DNA of 17,454 nt from positions 1 through 17,454 of the forward strand of contig CAYMRB010000198.1 in assembly GCA_964392615.1 (NCBI GenBank). The letters run 5' to 3'. This DNA comes from CAYMRB01 sp964392615 (GTDB lineage Bacteria; Planctomycetota; UBA8108). Shown piece after piece: positions 6,448 through 14,700 of the stretch. The notes beneath the pieces were generated by a model. It saw only the letters and a program-made list of their open reading frames with translations. It was not told the DNA's origin and did not search any database. The position numbers and the translations under genes were made by a program. How positions within the stretch are numbered: the first letter of the stretch is position 1; each line of letters starts with the position of its first letter.

Positions 6448-9400
6448 ATGCCCGCCTTGCTGAATCCTCGCCTCGCGTTTGCTGCCCTCGTCGCTTTCGT
6501 CCTCGCCGCGATCTCGCCGCTCGCCGTGGCGGGTGATCACGTCGATATCGTCCACGACCTCCTCGCGTCGTGGGACGACGCCGTGAACCGCAACGCCTCG
6601 GCAGTGGAGTCGAAGGGCGACGAGCGTTCGGCGAACGTCGTCATGCCGGGTCTTTTCCTCCACCCCCTCAACCGCGGCGACGCGGTCGTCGCATGGCCCG
6701 GCGTGCGGATTCCGGCGGCCACCGAGGCGTCGCGAACGGTCCTCCTGTTCTCGATCGGCTTTCGCGACGGCGTGCCCTGGGATGAGCCGAAGGCGAACGG
6801 CGTACGCTTCGGCGTCGCGATCGGTGGCGAACCGGTCTTCGCCGAGTCACACCGCGGCCCCGGTTGGCAAGCGCGCGCCGTTGATCTGTCCGCATTCGCG
6901 GGCCGCACGGTCGAGCTCGCGCTGTCGACCGAGGCGATCGACGGCAATCCGAATTGGGACTGGGCGATCTTCGGACGACCGCTCGTCGTGTCGTTCGCGG
7001 GCACGTCCGATCCCGCGGGCCTGCGCGCGGACTCGACCGGCCTCGCCCGCGTCGACGTCGCGTGTACCGTGCCGTCGACGGTCGAGGTCTCCGTCGGCGA
7101 AAAGACGACGCGGACGTCGCTCGCCACCGGCGTGCGCACCGTCCCGGTCGAGTTCGCCGCAGCCGCCGCGCCGGCCCTGCGCGTCGTCTCGGGGAAGGCC
7201 GAGCTGCGCGCCGCGCGCCTCGCCCTCTGGGCGCCGCATCCGGAAGTCGAGGAGTTCGCACTGTCGTCGCCCCTCGTCATCGTCACCGAACCGTTCGACG
7301 CCCTCGTCCGCGTGCGCAATCGCGGCCTCGGCACGTATCACGGCGACACCGGAGCGGCGGACGCGACGGTGAAGCTACGCGGTCCCGACGAAGACCGCGA
7401 GGAGACCGTACGCGTCGGCTCGCTCGCGCCTGACGCCGAGACGACCGCGCGCTGGCGAGGCCTCGACGTCTACGCCGCGGGCGAAGCGCGCTTGTCGCTC
7501 GGCGATCGTAGCGTCGACTTCCACGTCTTCTCGCGCCACGCACCGCGCGACACGACGCGCGCGTCCCGCACCGCTCGCGATGCGCGCGTGAGTCGATCCG
7601 CGTCCGGCCGCGTCGCGAGTCTCGAGAGCCACGGCGCGCGGCTGCGCGTCGTCATCGAGCGCTCCGGTCATGCGTACGGCATCACCGAGGCGGCCGTCGA
7701 TGGCGTCTGGCTGCGCACCGGGTCGCTCTACCCGCTCGCGCGTCTCGTCGCGCTCGACGGCGAGCGTCGCATCGAGCGTGCGTGGCGCGCGCGCGAGGAA
7801 TCTGTCGCCGCGCCGGGCGAGCTCCTCCTCGAGGGCGCGTTCGTCGACATCGCCGGAAGCGGCAACGGCGATATCGACGCCGGCGAAGCGTGGCCCGCGT
7901 CGATCCGGCTGCGGGCCGTGGAGGGCGCGCCTCGGATCGCGCTCGAGTACCGCTTCGAGTTCCCGCGCACGACGCGCGTTCTCGCGCTATGGGGTCCGGA
8001 TCTGCTGATCGGTGACCGGGCCGGTGGCGCGCAGCGCGATTTCGCGATCTTCCCGGGGCTCGAGTACCTCGAGAGTGACGAGCCGTCGTCGTCGACGCGC
8101 GACCTCGCCCCGCCGCACAACGATCGTCGTGTGCCGGCGGTGTACGAGCTCGCGACACCGGTGATGGCCGTCCAGTCGAAGAATCGGCTCACCGCGCTCT
8201 TGTGGGACGCGGGCCAGGAGTGGCTGCCCGGCAGGAGGCACCTCGCCGCGCACTTCCTCGCTCCGTCCGAGGACTCCGGGCTCGCGCACACGCGAGCTGC
8301 GCTGTTCGTCCCTCCGGTCGGTGTGCACCTCGAGAAGAACGCGTTCGAGGCGTCGACGCCCGTCGACGTCGCGGCGGACAGCACGATACGTCTCGACGCA
8401 GTGCTTGTCGTCGACCACGCGTCGCGCTACGCCAGCAACGCGAAACGCGGCACGGGCATCGTCGGCGGCCCGCATCGCGGCGGACTCGTGCTCGAGGCGA
8501 TGCGACACTACTTCGACGCGTTCGGCCTACCGCGGCCAATGCCTGCGCCGCGCGGCTGGACAGAAGAGAAGGCACTCTGCCGCCACGCGTACTTCGGCGC
8601 GATCTGGAACGAGGATCCGCCGGGCATCCGCCACTGCGTCAACTGGAAGCCCGATCTGCTCGTCGGCCACGCGCTGCCGCTGCTGCTCGATCGGCGCGAC
8701 GGCGCGGATGCGCAGACGGCGGCCGAGATCGACCGGCGCGTCGACAAGCTGCTCTCGTACGCGATGTCGCAGCGAGGCCCCGGCTGGCTGTGGCGCGACA
8801 ACGGCTGTCACATCGCCCTCGGCGAGCTGCCGTACTATCGCGGCTGGCTACCCGAGAACCTCGCCTCGCTGCGCGATCAGGGGCGGCGCTATCTCACCCA
8901 CCGTCGCGACGGGCTGTGGCGCTGGTATCCGGGCTCGCCGAAGCACGCGACGCTCGGCGACGCCGGTGGGCACACGCTCGGCTCGGCGGCGCGGTCGGCG
9001 TGGGTCGTGCTGCGAGCGGCGCGTCTGAGCGGCGATCCCGAGCTCGCCACGCGGGCGCTCGACGCGTTGAAGCAACTCGAACGTTACGACGTGCCGCGCG
9101 GCGCGCAGATGTGGGAGTGTCCGCTCTACCAACCCGACATCCTCGCATCAGCGTACGCGATCCGCGCGTACTGCGAGGCGTACCGCCTGACGGGTGACCG
9201 CGGGCACCTCGCGTACGCGCGCTACTGGGCATGGACCGGCCTGCCGTTCCTGTACCTGTGGGAGATCGACGCTGAGACCTATCCGACGATGCGTTACAAC
9301 GTGATCTCGGTGATCGGATCGACGTTTCATACGCACTCGTGGATCGGTCTGCCGGTCGTCTGGTGCGGGCTCGTCTACGCGTACGCGCTGCAGGATCTCG

Positions 9401-9921
9401 CGCTCTTCGACGAGTCGTTCGACTGGCGCACGATCGCGCTCGGCATCGTGCGATCGACCGAGTGGCAACAGTACGCCGACGGCCCGAACAAGGGCTGCTA
9501 TCCGGACTCCTGGAGCCTGGCCGACAACGAGCCGCGCCCGGCCGACATCAGCCCGGAGAATATCCTGATCAACGAGTTCCGCCTGCGCGGCCTGTCGCCG
9601 CACATCCGCCACCGGCGCCTCGAATCGAGAGGGTCATCCGCCGGCGTCGCCCAGCTGAACTCGGCAGCCGACATCCTCGCCGTGAAGGGCAGCGTCGACG
9701 CGGGCAGCCTGACGATCGCGCTACGCGGCACGCCGGGCTACGGGCACTTCACGACGTTGGCGCCGGTCGCGGAACCGACGTCATCCTCGCTCGAACGCGT
9801 GCCCGACAGCGCAGCGCTCGAGCGAGCGGTCGAGGGCTGGTTGTGGAACGCCGAGCTGCGCGCGGTGGTGATCAAGGTCGGGCCGCGACAGGAGGCGGCG
9901 CGGGTCGAGATGGGCTGGTGA
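6448..9921 (+). CDS. Large secreted protein with C-terminal alpha/alpha-barrel-like (glycosidase-type) region
   Basis: The product has 1157 residues and I do not recognise a named family. The N-terminus is a clear signal peptide: Asn-Pro-Arg, a hydrophobic core, then a predicted cut at AVA|GD, residues 28/29. The N-terminal half is beta-rich: a sandwich-like module to about 230, a CARDB-like stretch at about 272-365 (VRVRNRGLGTYHGDTGA), and an acidic loop GNGDIDAGE near 474 starting another beta domain. From about 677 to 1057 it becomes helical and rich in Trp, Tyr and His, with blocks such as PGWLWRDNGCHIALGEL, YPGSPKHATLGDAGGHT, ECPLYQPDILASAYAIRAY and STFHTHSWIGLPVVWCGL. Repeated helical hairpins with conserved acidic and aromatic residues suggest a six-hairpin glycosidase fold acting on extracellular polysaccharide. 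This is inference, and the catalytic acids are not assigned. A short beta tail ends the protein. The gene stands alone and is convergent with the aminotransferase gene. Confidence 0.8.
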   Translation: MPALLNPRLAFAALVAFVLAAISPLAVAGDHVDIVHDLLASWDDAVNRNASAVESKGDERSANVVMPGLFLHPLNRGDAVVAWPGVRIPAATEASRTVLLFSIGFRDGVPWDEPKANGVRFGVAIGGEPVFAESHRGPGWQARAVDLSAFAGRTVELALSTEAIDGNPNWDWAIFGRPLVVSFAGTSDPAGLRADSTGLARVDVACTVPSTVEVSVGEKTTRTSLATGVRTVPVEFAAAAAPALRVVSGKAELRAARLALWAPHPEVEEFALSSPLVIVTEPFDALVRVRNRGLGTYHGDTGAADATVKLRGPDEDREETVRVGSLAPDAETTARWRGLDVYAAGEARLSLGDRSVDFHVFSRHAPRDTTRASRTARDARVSRSASGRVASLESHGARLRVVIERSGHAYGITEAAVDGVWLRTGSLYPLARLVALDGERRIERAWRAREESVAAPGELLLEGAFVDIAGSGNGDIDAGEAWPASIRLRAVEGAPRIALEYRFEFPRTTRVLALWGPDLLIGDRAGGAQRDFAIFPGLEYLESDEPSSSTRDLAPPHNDRRVPAVYELATPVMAVQSKNRLTALLWDAGQEWLPGRRHLAAHFLAPSEDSGLAHTRAALFVPPVGVHLEKNAFEASTPVDVAADSTIRLDAVLVVDHASRYASNAKRGTGIVGGPHRGGLVLEAMRHYFDAFGLPRPMPAPRGWTEEKALCRHAYFGAIWNEDPPGIRHCVNWKPDLLVGHALPLLLDRRDGADAQTAAEIDRRVDKLLSYAMSQRGPGWLWRDNGCHIALGELPYYRGWLPENLASLRDQGRRYLTHRRDGLWRWYPGSPKHATLGDAGGHTLGSAARSAWVVLRAARLSGDPELATRALDALKQLERYDVPRGAQMWECPLYQPDILASAYAIRAYCEAYRLTGDRGHLAYARYWAWTGLPFLYLWEIDAETYPTMRYNVISVIGSTFHTHSWIGLPVVWCGLVYAYALQDLALFDESFDWRTIALGIVRSTEWQQYADGPNKGCYPDSWSLADNEPRPADISPENILINEFRLRGLSPHIRHRRLESRGSSAGVAQLNSAADILAVKGSVDAGSLTIALRGTPGYGHFTTLAPVAEPTSSSLERVPDSAALERAVEGWLWNAELRAVVIKVGPRQEAARVEMGW

Positions 9922-9943
9922 CGACGACGATCGACGCTCCGAT

Positions 9944-9960
9944 CGGCGTGTCGCCGTTTT
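9944..9960 (+). terminator. Weak candidate intrinsic terminator
   Basis: CGGCG (9944-9948) pairs with CGCCG (9952-9956) around a TGT loop and is followed by TTTT (9957-9960). It lies 22 bases after the stop of the secreted-protein gene, inside the 84-bp space between two convergent genes. The 5-bp stem and short T run make it marginal, though T runs are rare in this DNA. Confidence 0.35.
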
Positions 9961-10005
9961 GCGGAAAGCTGGGCGCTTCGTTCACACCACGCGGAAAGAC
10001 CCGGG

Positions 10006-10914
10006 TCAGCTGACGATCCGATACCCTTCCCTCGCGGTCAGGTCGCCATAGAGCTCCGACAGCCGTCGCATCACCGGCCTGGCGCCCTCTGGTCCGCCGC
10101 CGATCGGGCGTCCGTCGACCGCGTCGATCGGCGCGAGCTCGCCCATCGTGCCGGTGCAAAACACCTCGTCGGCGCGGTAGACCGCGGTCAGGCTGAGATC
10201 GGTGACCTCGTGGGGAATGTCGTTCTCGCAACACAGTTCGAGCACCGTCTGCCGCGTGATGCCTTCCGGACACGCTCGCGTCGTCGGCGTCAGCACGCGG
10301 CCGCGTTCGACGAGGAAGATGTGCGTCGCGTTCGTCTCGGCGACGAAGCCATCGCGATCGAGCATCAACGCGTCGTCGGCGCCGGCGACGTTCGCCTCGA
10401 TCTTGGCGAGGATCGACTGGATGAGGTTGTTGTGGTGGATATTCGGATCGAGGCAGTCCGGCGGGAAGCGGCGGACCGAGCTCGTGACGAGGCGCAGTCC
10501 CGTCTTGTCGTAGACCGGCGCCTTGTGCTCGGCCAGCACGATCAGGGTCGGGCCGGACTGATTGAGGCGCGGATCCATGCCCGACGTGACCTTGACGCCG
10601 CGAGTCAGCGTCAGACGGATGTGCACGCCATCCGTCATGCCGTTCGCTTCGAGCGTGCGGCGGATTGCGGCGATGATGTCGTCGTGGCTCGGGATCTCCG
10701 CGAACGCGAGCGCCAGTGCGGAACTGCGCAGGCGGTCGAGATGCTCGATGAGCTTGAAGATTCTGCCGTCGTAAAGGCGCAGCCCCTCCCAGACCGCATC
10801 GCCGCCTTGAACGACAGAGTCGAACGGGCTGACTCCGGCCTGATCGCGGTGCACCAGATCGCCGTTGATACCGATGAGGAGGTCGCGATTGCGCGGGTCG
10901 TACTTCTGCAGCAT
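10006..10914 (-). CDS. PLP-dependent class IV aminotransferase (branched-chain / D-amino-acid type)
   Basis: The 302-residue product matches fold-type IV PLP enzymes in length and motifs. These enzymes interconvert branched-chain amino acids and 2-oxo acids (IlvE), D-amino acids, or cleave aminodeoxychorismate. The presumed Schiff-base lysine is Lys171 in ILAKIEANVAGADDALMLD. Glu193 in GFVAETNATHIFLV corresponds to the pyridine-nitrogen-binding glutamate, and CTGTMGELAPI is the usual late phosphate-side motif. The N-terminal GINGDLVHRDQAGVSPFD and the block GDAVWEGLRLYDGRIF are also typical. Substrate specificity cannot be fixed by eye, so I give no symbol. The ATG at 10914 has no obvious Shine-Dalgarno and lies 21 bp after the stop of the sulfotransferase-like gene, so the two are probably one transcript. 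In some organisms, I recall plant proteins labelled BCAT-like, these two domains are fused in the same order. Cytoplasmic. Confidence 0.9.
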   Translation of the reverse strand: MLQKYDPRNRDLLIGINGDLVHRDQAGVSPFDSVVQGGDAVWEGLRLYDGRIFKLIEHLDRLRSSALALAFAEIPSHDDIIAAIRRTLEANGMTDGVHIRLTLTRGVKVTSGMDPRLNQSGPTLIVLAEHKAPVYDKTGLRLVTSSVRRFPPDCLDPNIHHNNLIQSILAKIEANVAGADDALMLDRDGFVAETNATHIFLVERGRVLTPTTRACPEGITRQTVLELCCENDIPHEVTDLSLTAVYRADEVFCTGTMGELAPIDAVDGRPIGGGPEGARPVMRRLSELYGDLTAREGYRIVS

Positions 10915-10935
10915 GGTCGTGTAGTCAGTCTGACT

Positions 10936-11676
10936 CTAGGCCCCGAGGCGGTGGCGGTAGAGCTCGGCGTAGAGCTCCTCGCACAGCGCGAGAAGCGGCT
11001 GGAAGCGTTCCGGGACCGCGTCTGGCTTGGGTCGGTACGGCCGGAAGCCCGTCGACTTCTCGACCGCGCCGTACCACTCCGACGCCCAGATGCCGTCGGT
11101 CGTCCGCGCCCCGGGAGGCCACGCGAGCATGTCGTCGGTAAACTCGAGGCCGATCGCGTCGCACAGGAGACGCAGCACCCTCTCCGGATCGTCCAGCGTG
11201 TCCTTCGAGTCGAGCACCGGCGGTGTCACGCCGGTCGTCCTCCGCACGAGATAGAAGATCTCGATCTGCTGGGGCAAGCCGGTCTCCTCGAGCGTCGGCT
11301 CCGGGAGAACCTTCAGGAGCGATGTGAGCATCTCGCGCGGCTCACGGATCAGGAAGCAGTTCGTGACCTGCGCGAGCCAGTCGCGCGAGATGTCCTCGAG
11401 CAGATGGTGCGCCATGTGCTTCTGATAGAAAACGGAGTCGCCGTTCGGCAGCGGGCCGAGGAGTCGATCGACGACGCGCCGCCAGTCGGTCTCCCCGTGG
11501 GCGACGATCTTGGCGGCGACGGGGTGCTCACGCCTCTTCTGCTCGAGGTAGTGCGCGTAGAGCGGCTCGTCGACGACATGGCAATCCGGGCGGTTCCCGA
11601 AGGACCGCATCAACGCGGTCGAGATATTCCGGGGGCCGGACCACATCGCGATCCGGCGAATCGCTGGTGAAGGCAC
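10936..11676 (-). CDS. Sulfotransferase-like P-loop protein
   Basis: With the GTG start at 11676 the product is 246 residues. IAMWSGPRNISTALMRSF (P-loop-like segment at residues 12-20) is the signature of a sulfotransferase-family branch usually found beside or fused to class IV aminotransferases. DEPLYAHYL, FYQKHMAHHLLED and NCFLIREPREMLTSLLKV (about 105-120) follow in the usual order; the last resembles the 3'-phosphate-binding segment for PAPS. The family's true substrate is unknown, and kinase-like or non-sulfating activity is possible. The start is chosen because family members have a few residues before IAMWSGPRN and because TAGGAG (11693-11688, minus strand) stands 11 bases upstream. 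ATG 11646 would cut off the strand entering the P-loop. ATG 11739 would overlap the divergent gene. The frame stays open much further upstream, but only as GC-driven shadow. Confidence 0.8.
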   Translation of the reverse strand: MPSPAIRRIAMWSGPRNISTALMRSFGNRPDCHVVDEPLYAHYLEQKRREHPVAAKIVAHGETDWRRVVDRLLGPLPNGDSVFYQKHMAHHLLEDISRDWLAQVTNCFLIREPREMLTSLLKVLPEPTLEETGLPQQIEIFYLVRRTTGVTPPVLDSKDTLDDPERVLRLLCDAIGLEFTDDMLAWPPGARTTDGIWASEWYGAVEKSTGFRPYRPKPDAVPERFQPLLALCEELYAELYRHRLGA

Positions 11677-11727
11677 GGAGTCTCGAGCTCCTATCGGGTT
11701 GTCGACCGTCGACCGGCGTCGAACAGC
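11677..11727. other. Short divergent intergenic region
   Basis: About 51 bases lie between the sulfotransferase-like start and the annotated start of the PQQ-like gene. They contain a direct repeat GTCGACC-GTCGACC at 11701-11714 and the TAGGAG ribosome site of the minus gene (11688-11693). A hairpin, GTCTCG (11730-11735) with CGAGAC (11740-11745) around TCAT, overlaps the first codons of the plus gene. No clear promoter for the plus direction is visible. Confidence 0.4.
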
Positions 11728-14700
11728 ATGTCTCGTCATCGAGACGACGCACGGTGGGACGGAACGCTGAAAGGTAACCGACGCAAACCGCGAGAGGAAG
11801 AGAAGTCCGACTCCGAGTCCGACTCCGAGTCCGACTCCGACTCCGACTCCGACTCCGACTCCGATCCCGACTCCGACTCCGTCACCCTCACCGCGCTCGC
11901 CCCGCTCGAGCGGGCCCGGGTCTGGTCGGCGCTGCCACCTCGTGCGTTGCGAACGATTGACGTGCGCCTTGACGCGGTGACGGCAGGGGCGGGGGTGTGG
12001 CTCGGGGATGCGGCGGGAGAGCCTGTCGTCGAGGTCGTGTTCCGTCGCGGCACGGATGGAAGGGGCCTGCGGTTCGCGTTGCGGGACGGCGCGTCGCGGA
12101 AGGAGGTGCCGCTGGACGAGGTGCGTCGTCGGCCGCGTCCTCTGTCGAGCGGTTCGGCGTGGTTGCGGTTCGTCGTCGGGCCGTCGCTCGTGTCGCTGTG
12201 GGCGAGCAGCGACGGCGAATCGTGGAGCCGTACCTCGATGCGGTGGCGCGATACAGCGCGGCGGCTGCCGGCGGCGGCGGTCGGGCTCTTCGTCGATGCG
12301 GGGGCGGGACGGCGGTCGATCACGCTCGGACGGATCGCGGTGCGGCGGCTCGATGCGCTCGCGCGGCTCGCCGATCCCGGCGTGGAAGGCGTGGACGACG
12401 CGGTGGGTGAGCTCGACGAGTTTGACGATTGGCTCGGCGCGACGTTGCCGTCTGCGCCCGGTGGAGTCGATCCGGCGGTCTGGCTGCGCTCGCGCGCGAT
12501 CGATGCGCTCGTGCGCGGCGTGCGCGAGCCACTGGGCGACGCTCTGGTCGCGTCGCTCGTCGATAGCGCGCTCGAGGACGCGGCGTTGTCGATCGGCGAA
12601 CGCGCAGAGATCCTCGATGCGGTCGCGCTGGCTTGCGACGTCAGCTTCGAGTCGGCGCTCGGCGCGCACCTCCGCGCCGCGTACGAGCGCCTCGGCTGGC
12701 AGGCGTGGGGGCACGGCGAGCCGCTGTTCCACGACGCGTATCGCCGCATGCTGATGACGAGTCCGCTGCGCGATATCGATCGTGCCGCGGTTCTGTCGAC
12801 GTCGCTCGTCGGGCTCGAGATCCTGTCGCTTCTCGACGCGGAGCGCTGGACGGACCTGCGAGCGACATGTCATCGCTTGCGGTTCTGGACGCGTTCGGGA
12901 CGCAAGGTGAGCGATCGATCGGAGCGGGATGCGTCACCGCATGGACGCTTGCTCGATCTCGCGGACTGGGCGGACGCCATCGCTGCGCGGCATGTTCTCG
13001 ACCCGCTGCGACAGTCGGAGGCTCGTGACGATGCCGGCGTGCGGCTGCGGCGTGAGTGGCGCCATCCGCTGATCGAGGAGATCGGTCGCGCAGGATACGA
13101 TACGGTCGCGGACTTTGACGCGGCGCTGCAGAGCGGCGCGTATCGCGACGCGTGCCGCGTGCTGACCGAGGCGAGCGACGAATCTGCCGACGGCCTCCTG
13201 CCCGACTCGCGCGATGCTGGTCTCCTCGTCGGGCTCGAGGCGGCGATCGCGACCGCGATGGAGGACTATCCCGAGCTACGCGGCGCCATGCAGGAGCACT
13301 TCGGCGAGCTCGGGCGGCTGCGCTTGCGTCAGGCGGTCGGTCTGTCGGATGTCGATCGCGTGCGCTCGGTGCGCATGCGCTTTCACGGCACGCAAGCGGC
13401 GGCCGAGGCTGACGCGTGGCTCGGCGACCGCGCGCTCGCAGCGGGCGACTTCTCTCGCGCGATCGGCCACTACGAGCGTGGGCTCGAGTTCGCCGAGGGT
13501 GGCGCTGTCGATGCGGTCCGAGCGAAGTGGCGGCTCGCAGGAGCGCTCGACGGGCGCGTGCTCGGTATCGCGTCGACGAGCGATGTCGAGCTGGGCGGTG
13601 GGGCAGGCGGTTCGTTGGGCGCTGCGGATTTCGAGCGCCTGGTCGATGACCTCCTTTCGCGCAGTCGCATCGGACGCGGGAGCGCCGGGGCCGAGGGCAG
13701 CGGCGGCTCGGCCGGTGTCGACCGCGCGCTCGGCGGGTTGCCCGGCGGCGGGGTGCTTGACCTCGTGCGACGCGTGTCGCTCGCGAGCGCGCCGGGCGGG
13801 GTGGGCTCGGGCGCCGACGCCGTGCCCGTAGCGGCAGCGGCTGGCGAACTCGTCGTCGTTCAAGCGGGTGGCCGCGTCATGGCGCTGCGCGTGGAGGCGA
13901 CGCGCGGCGGAGGTGTCGAGAGGCTCTGGTTACGCACGGTCTTCGCGTCCGCGGCGGGGGATGGCGAACCGCCGCCGCGTCCGGAGATCACGGCCTCGAG
14001 CGTGATCGTTCGCGGGCCGGGAGAGCACGGGGCGGGGCTCGTCGCGCTCGCATTGACCGACGGGCGGACGCTGTGGTCGGTGCCAGCGCGTAGCGACGGC
14101 GACGATCCGACGCGCGTCGTGTCGAATCCGCTGTCGATTCACGAGCAGGTCGCGGTGGTCCGAACCGGCGCGACGAGCTCGGCACGCGTCGGCCTGCGGC
14201 TGTCGCTGTTCGATGCGGCATCCGGCGAGCTGCGCCGCGAGTACACGCTGGCGCGATTCCGCAATGTTGCCGGACTGCAGCTCGAGTGCCGGGCAGCGGT
14301 CCGCGGCGACAGGGTCTTCGTCGTCGGCGCCGGCGTGGTGATCGCCGTCGATTTCGAGGGCACGGTGCGGTGGATTCGAATGGAGCGTTGGCTGCCAGCC
14401 GACCTGGACGCGGGCGGCGGTGCTCGCAGCGCGCCGGTCTTCGCGGGCGATCGCATCGTCGTCACGCAGCCCGGTGTGCCGTCGGTCGAGTGCATCGATC
14501 ACGCGAGCGGGCGACTCGTCTGGCGCACCGTACTGCCTCGGCCGATGACCGTGATCGGCACCGTCGGCGATCGTGTCCTCGTCAGGACGTCGCATGGCCT
14601 CGTCGGGATGCGTCTCGACAGCGGTCGACGGGAGTGGCTCGCTCGGTCCGGCACCGCCGGTGCGTTTCTGCTCGACGCCGGCGGTCTGATCGGCTTCGGA

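Noticed and set aside
6124..6663. Upstream extension of the FG-GAP protein frame through the N gap
   Set aside because: It crosses undetermined bases and overlaps the signal peptide region of the divergent gene. A proper signal peptide starts at ATG 6123.
10210..11670. 486-codon plus-strand open frame opposite the aminotransferase and sulfotransferase-like genes
   Set aside because: No recognisable motif; it is the antisense shadow of two well-supported genes and crosses the boundary between them.
11809..11880. CRISPR-like array
   Set aside because: The units are six bases, contiguous and without spacers, so this is a microsatellite. No cas genes are nearby.
11809..11880. Phase-variable on/off switch of the PQQ-like gene
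   Set aside because: The unit length is a multiple of three, so copy-number change alters linker length but does not shift the reading frame.
11740..12873. Upstream extension of the sulfotransferase-like frame on the minus strand to 12873
   Set aside because: It runs antisense through the PQQ-like gene and the GACTCC array (giving Gly-Val repeats), and family members begin just before the P-loop.
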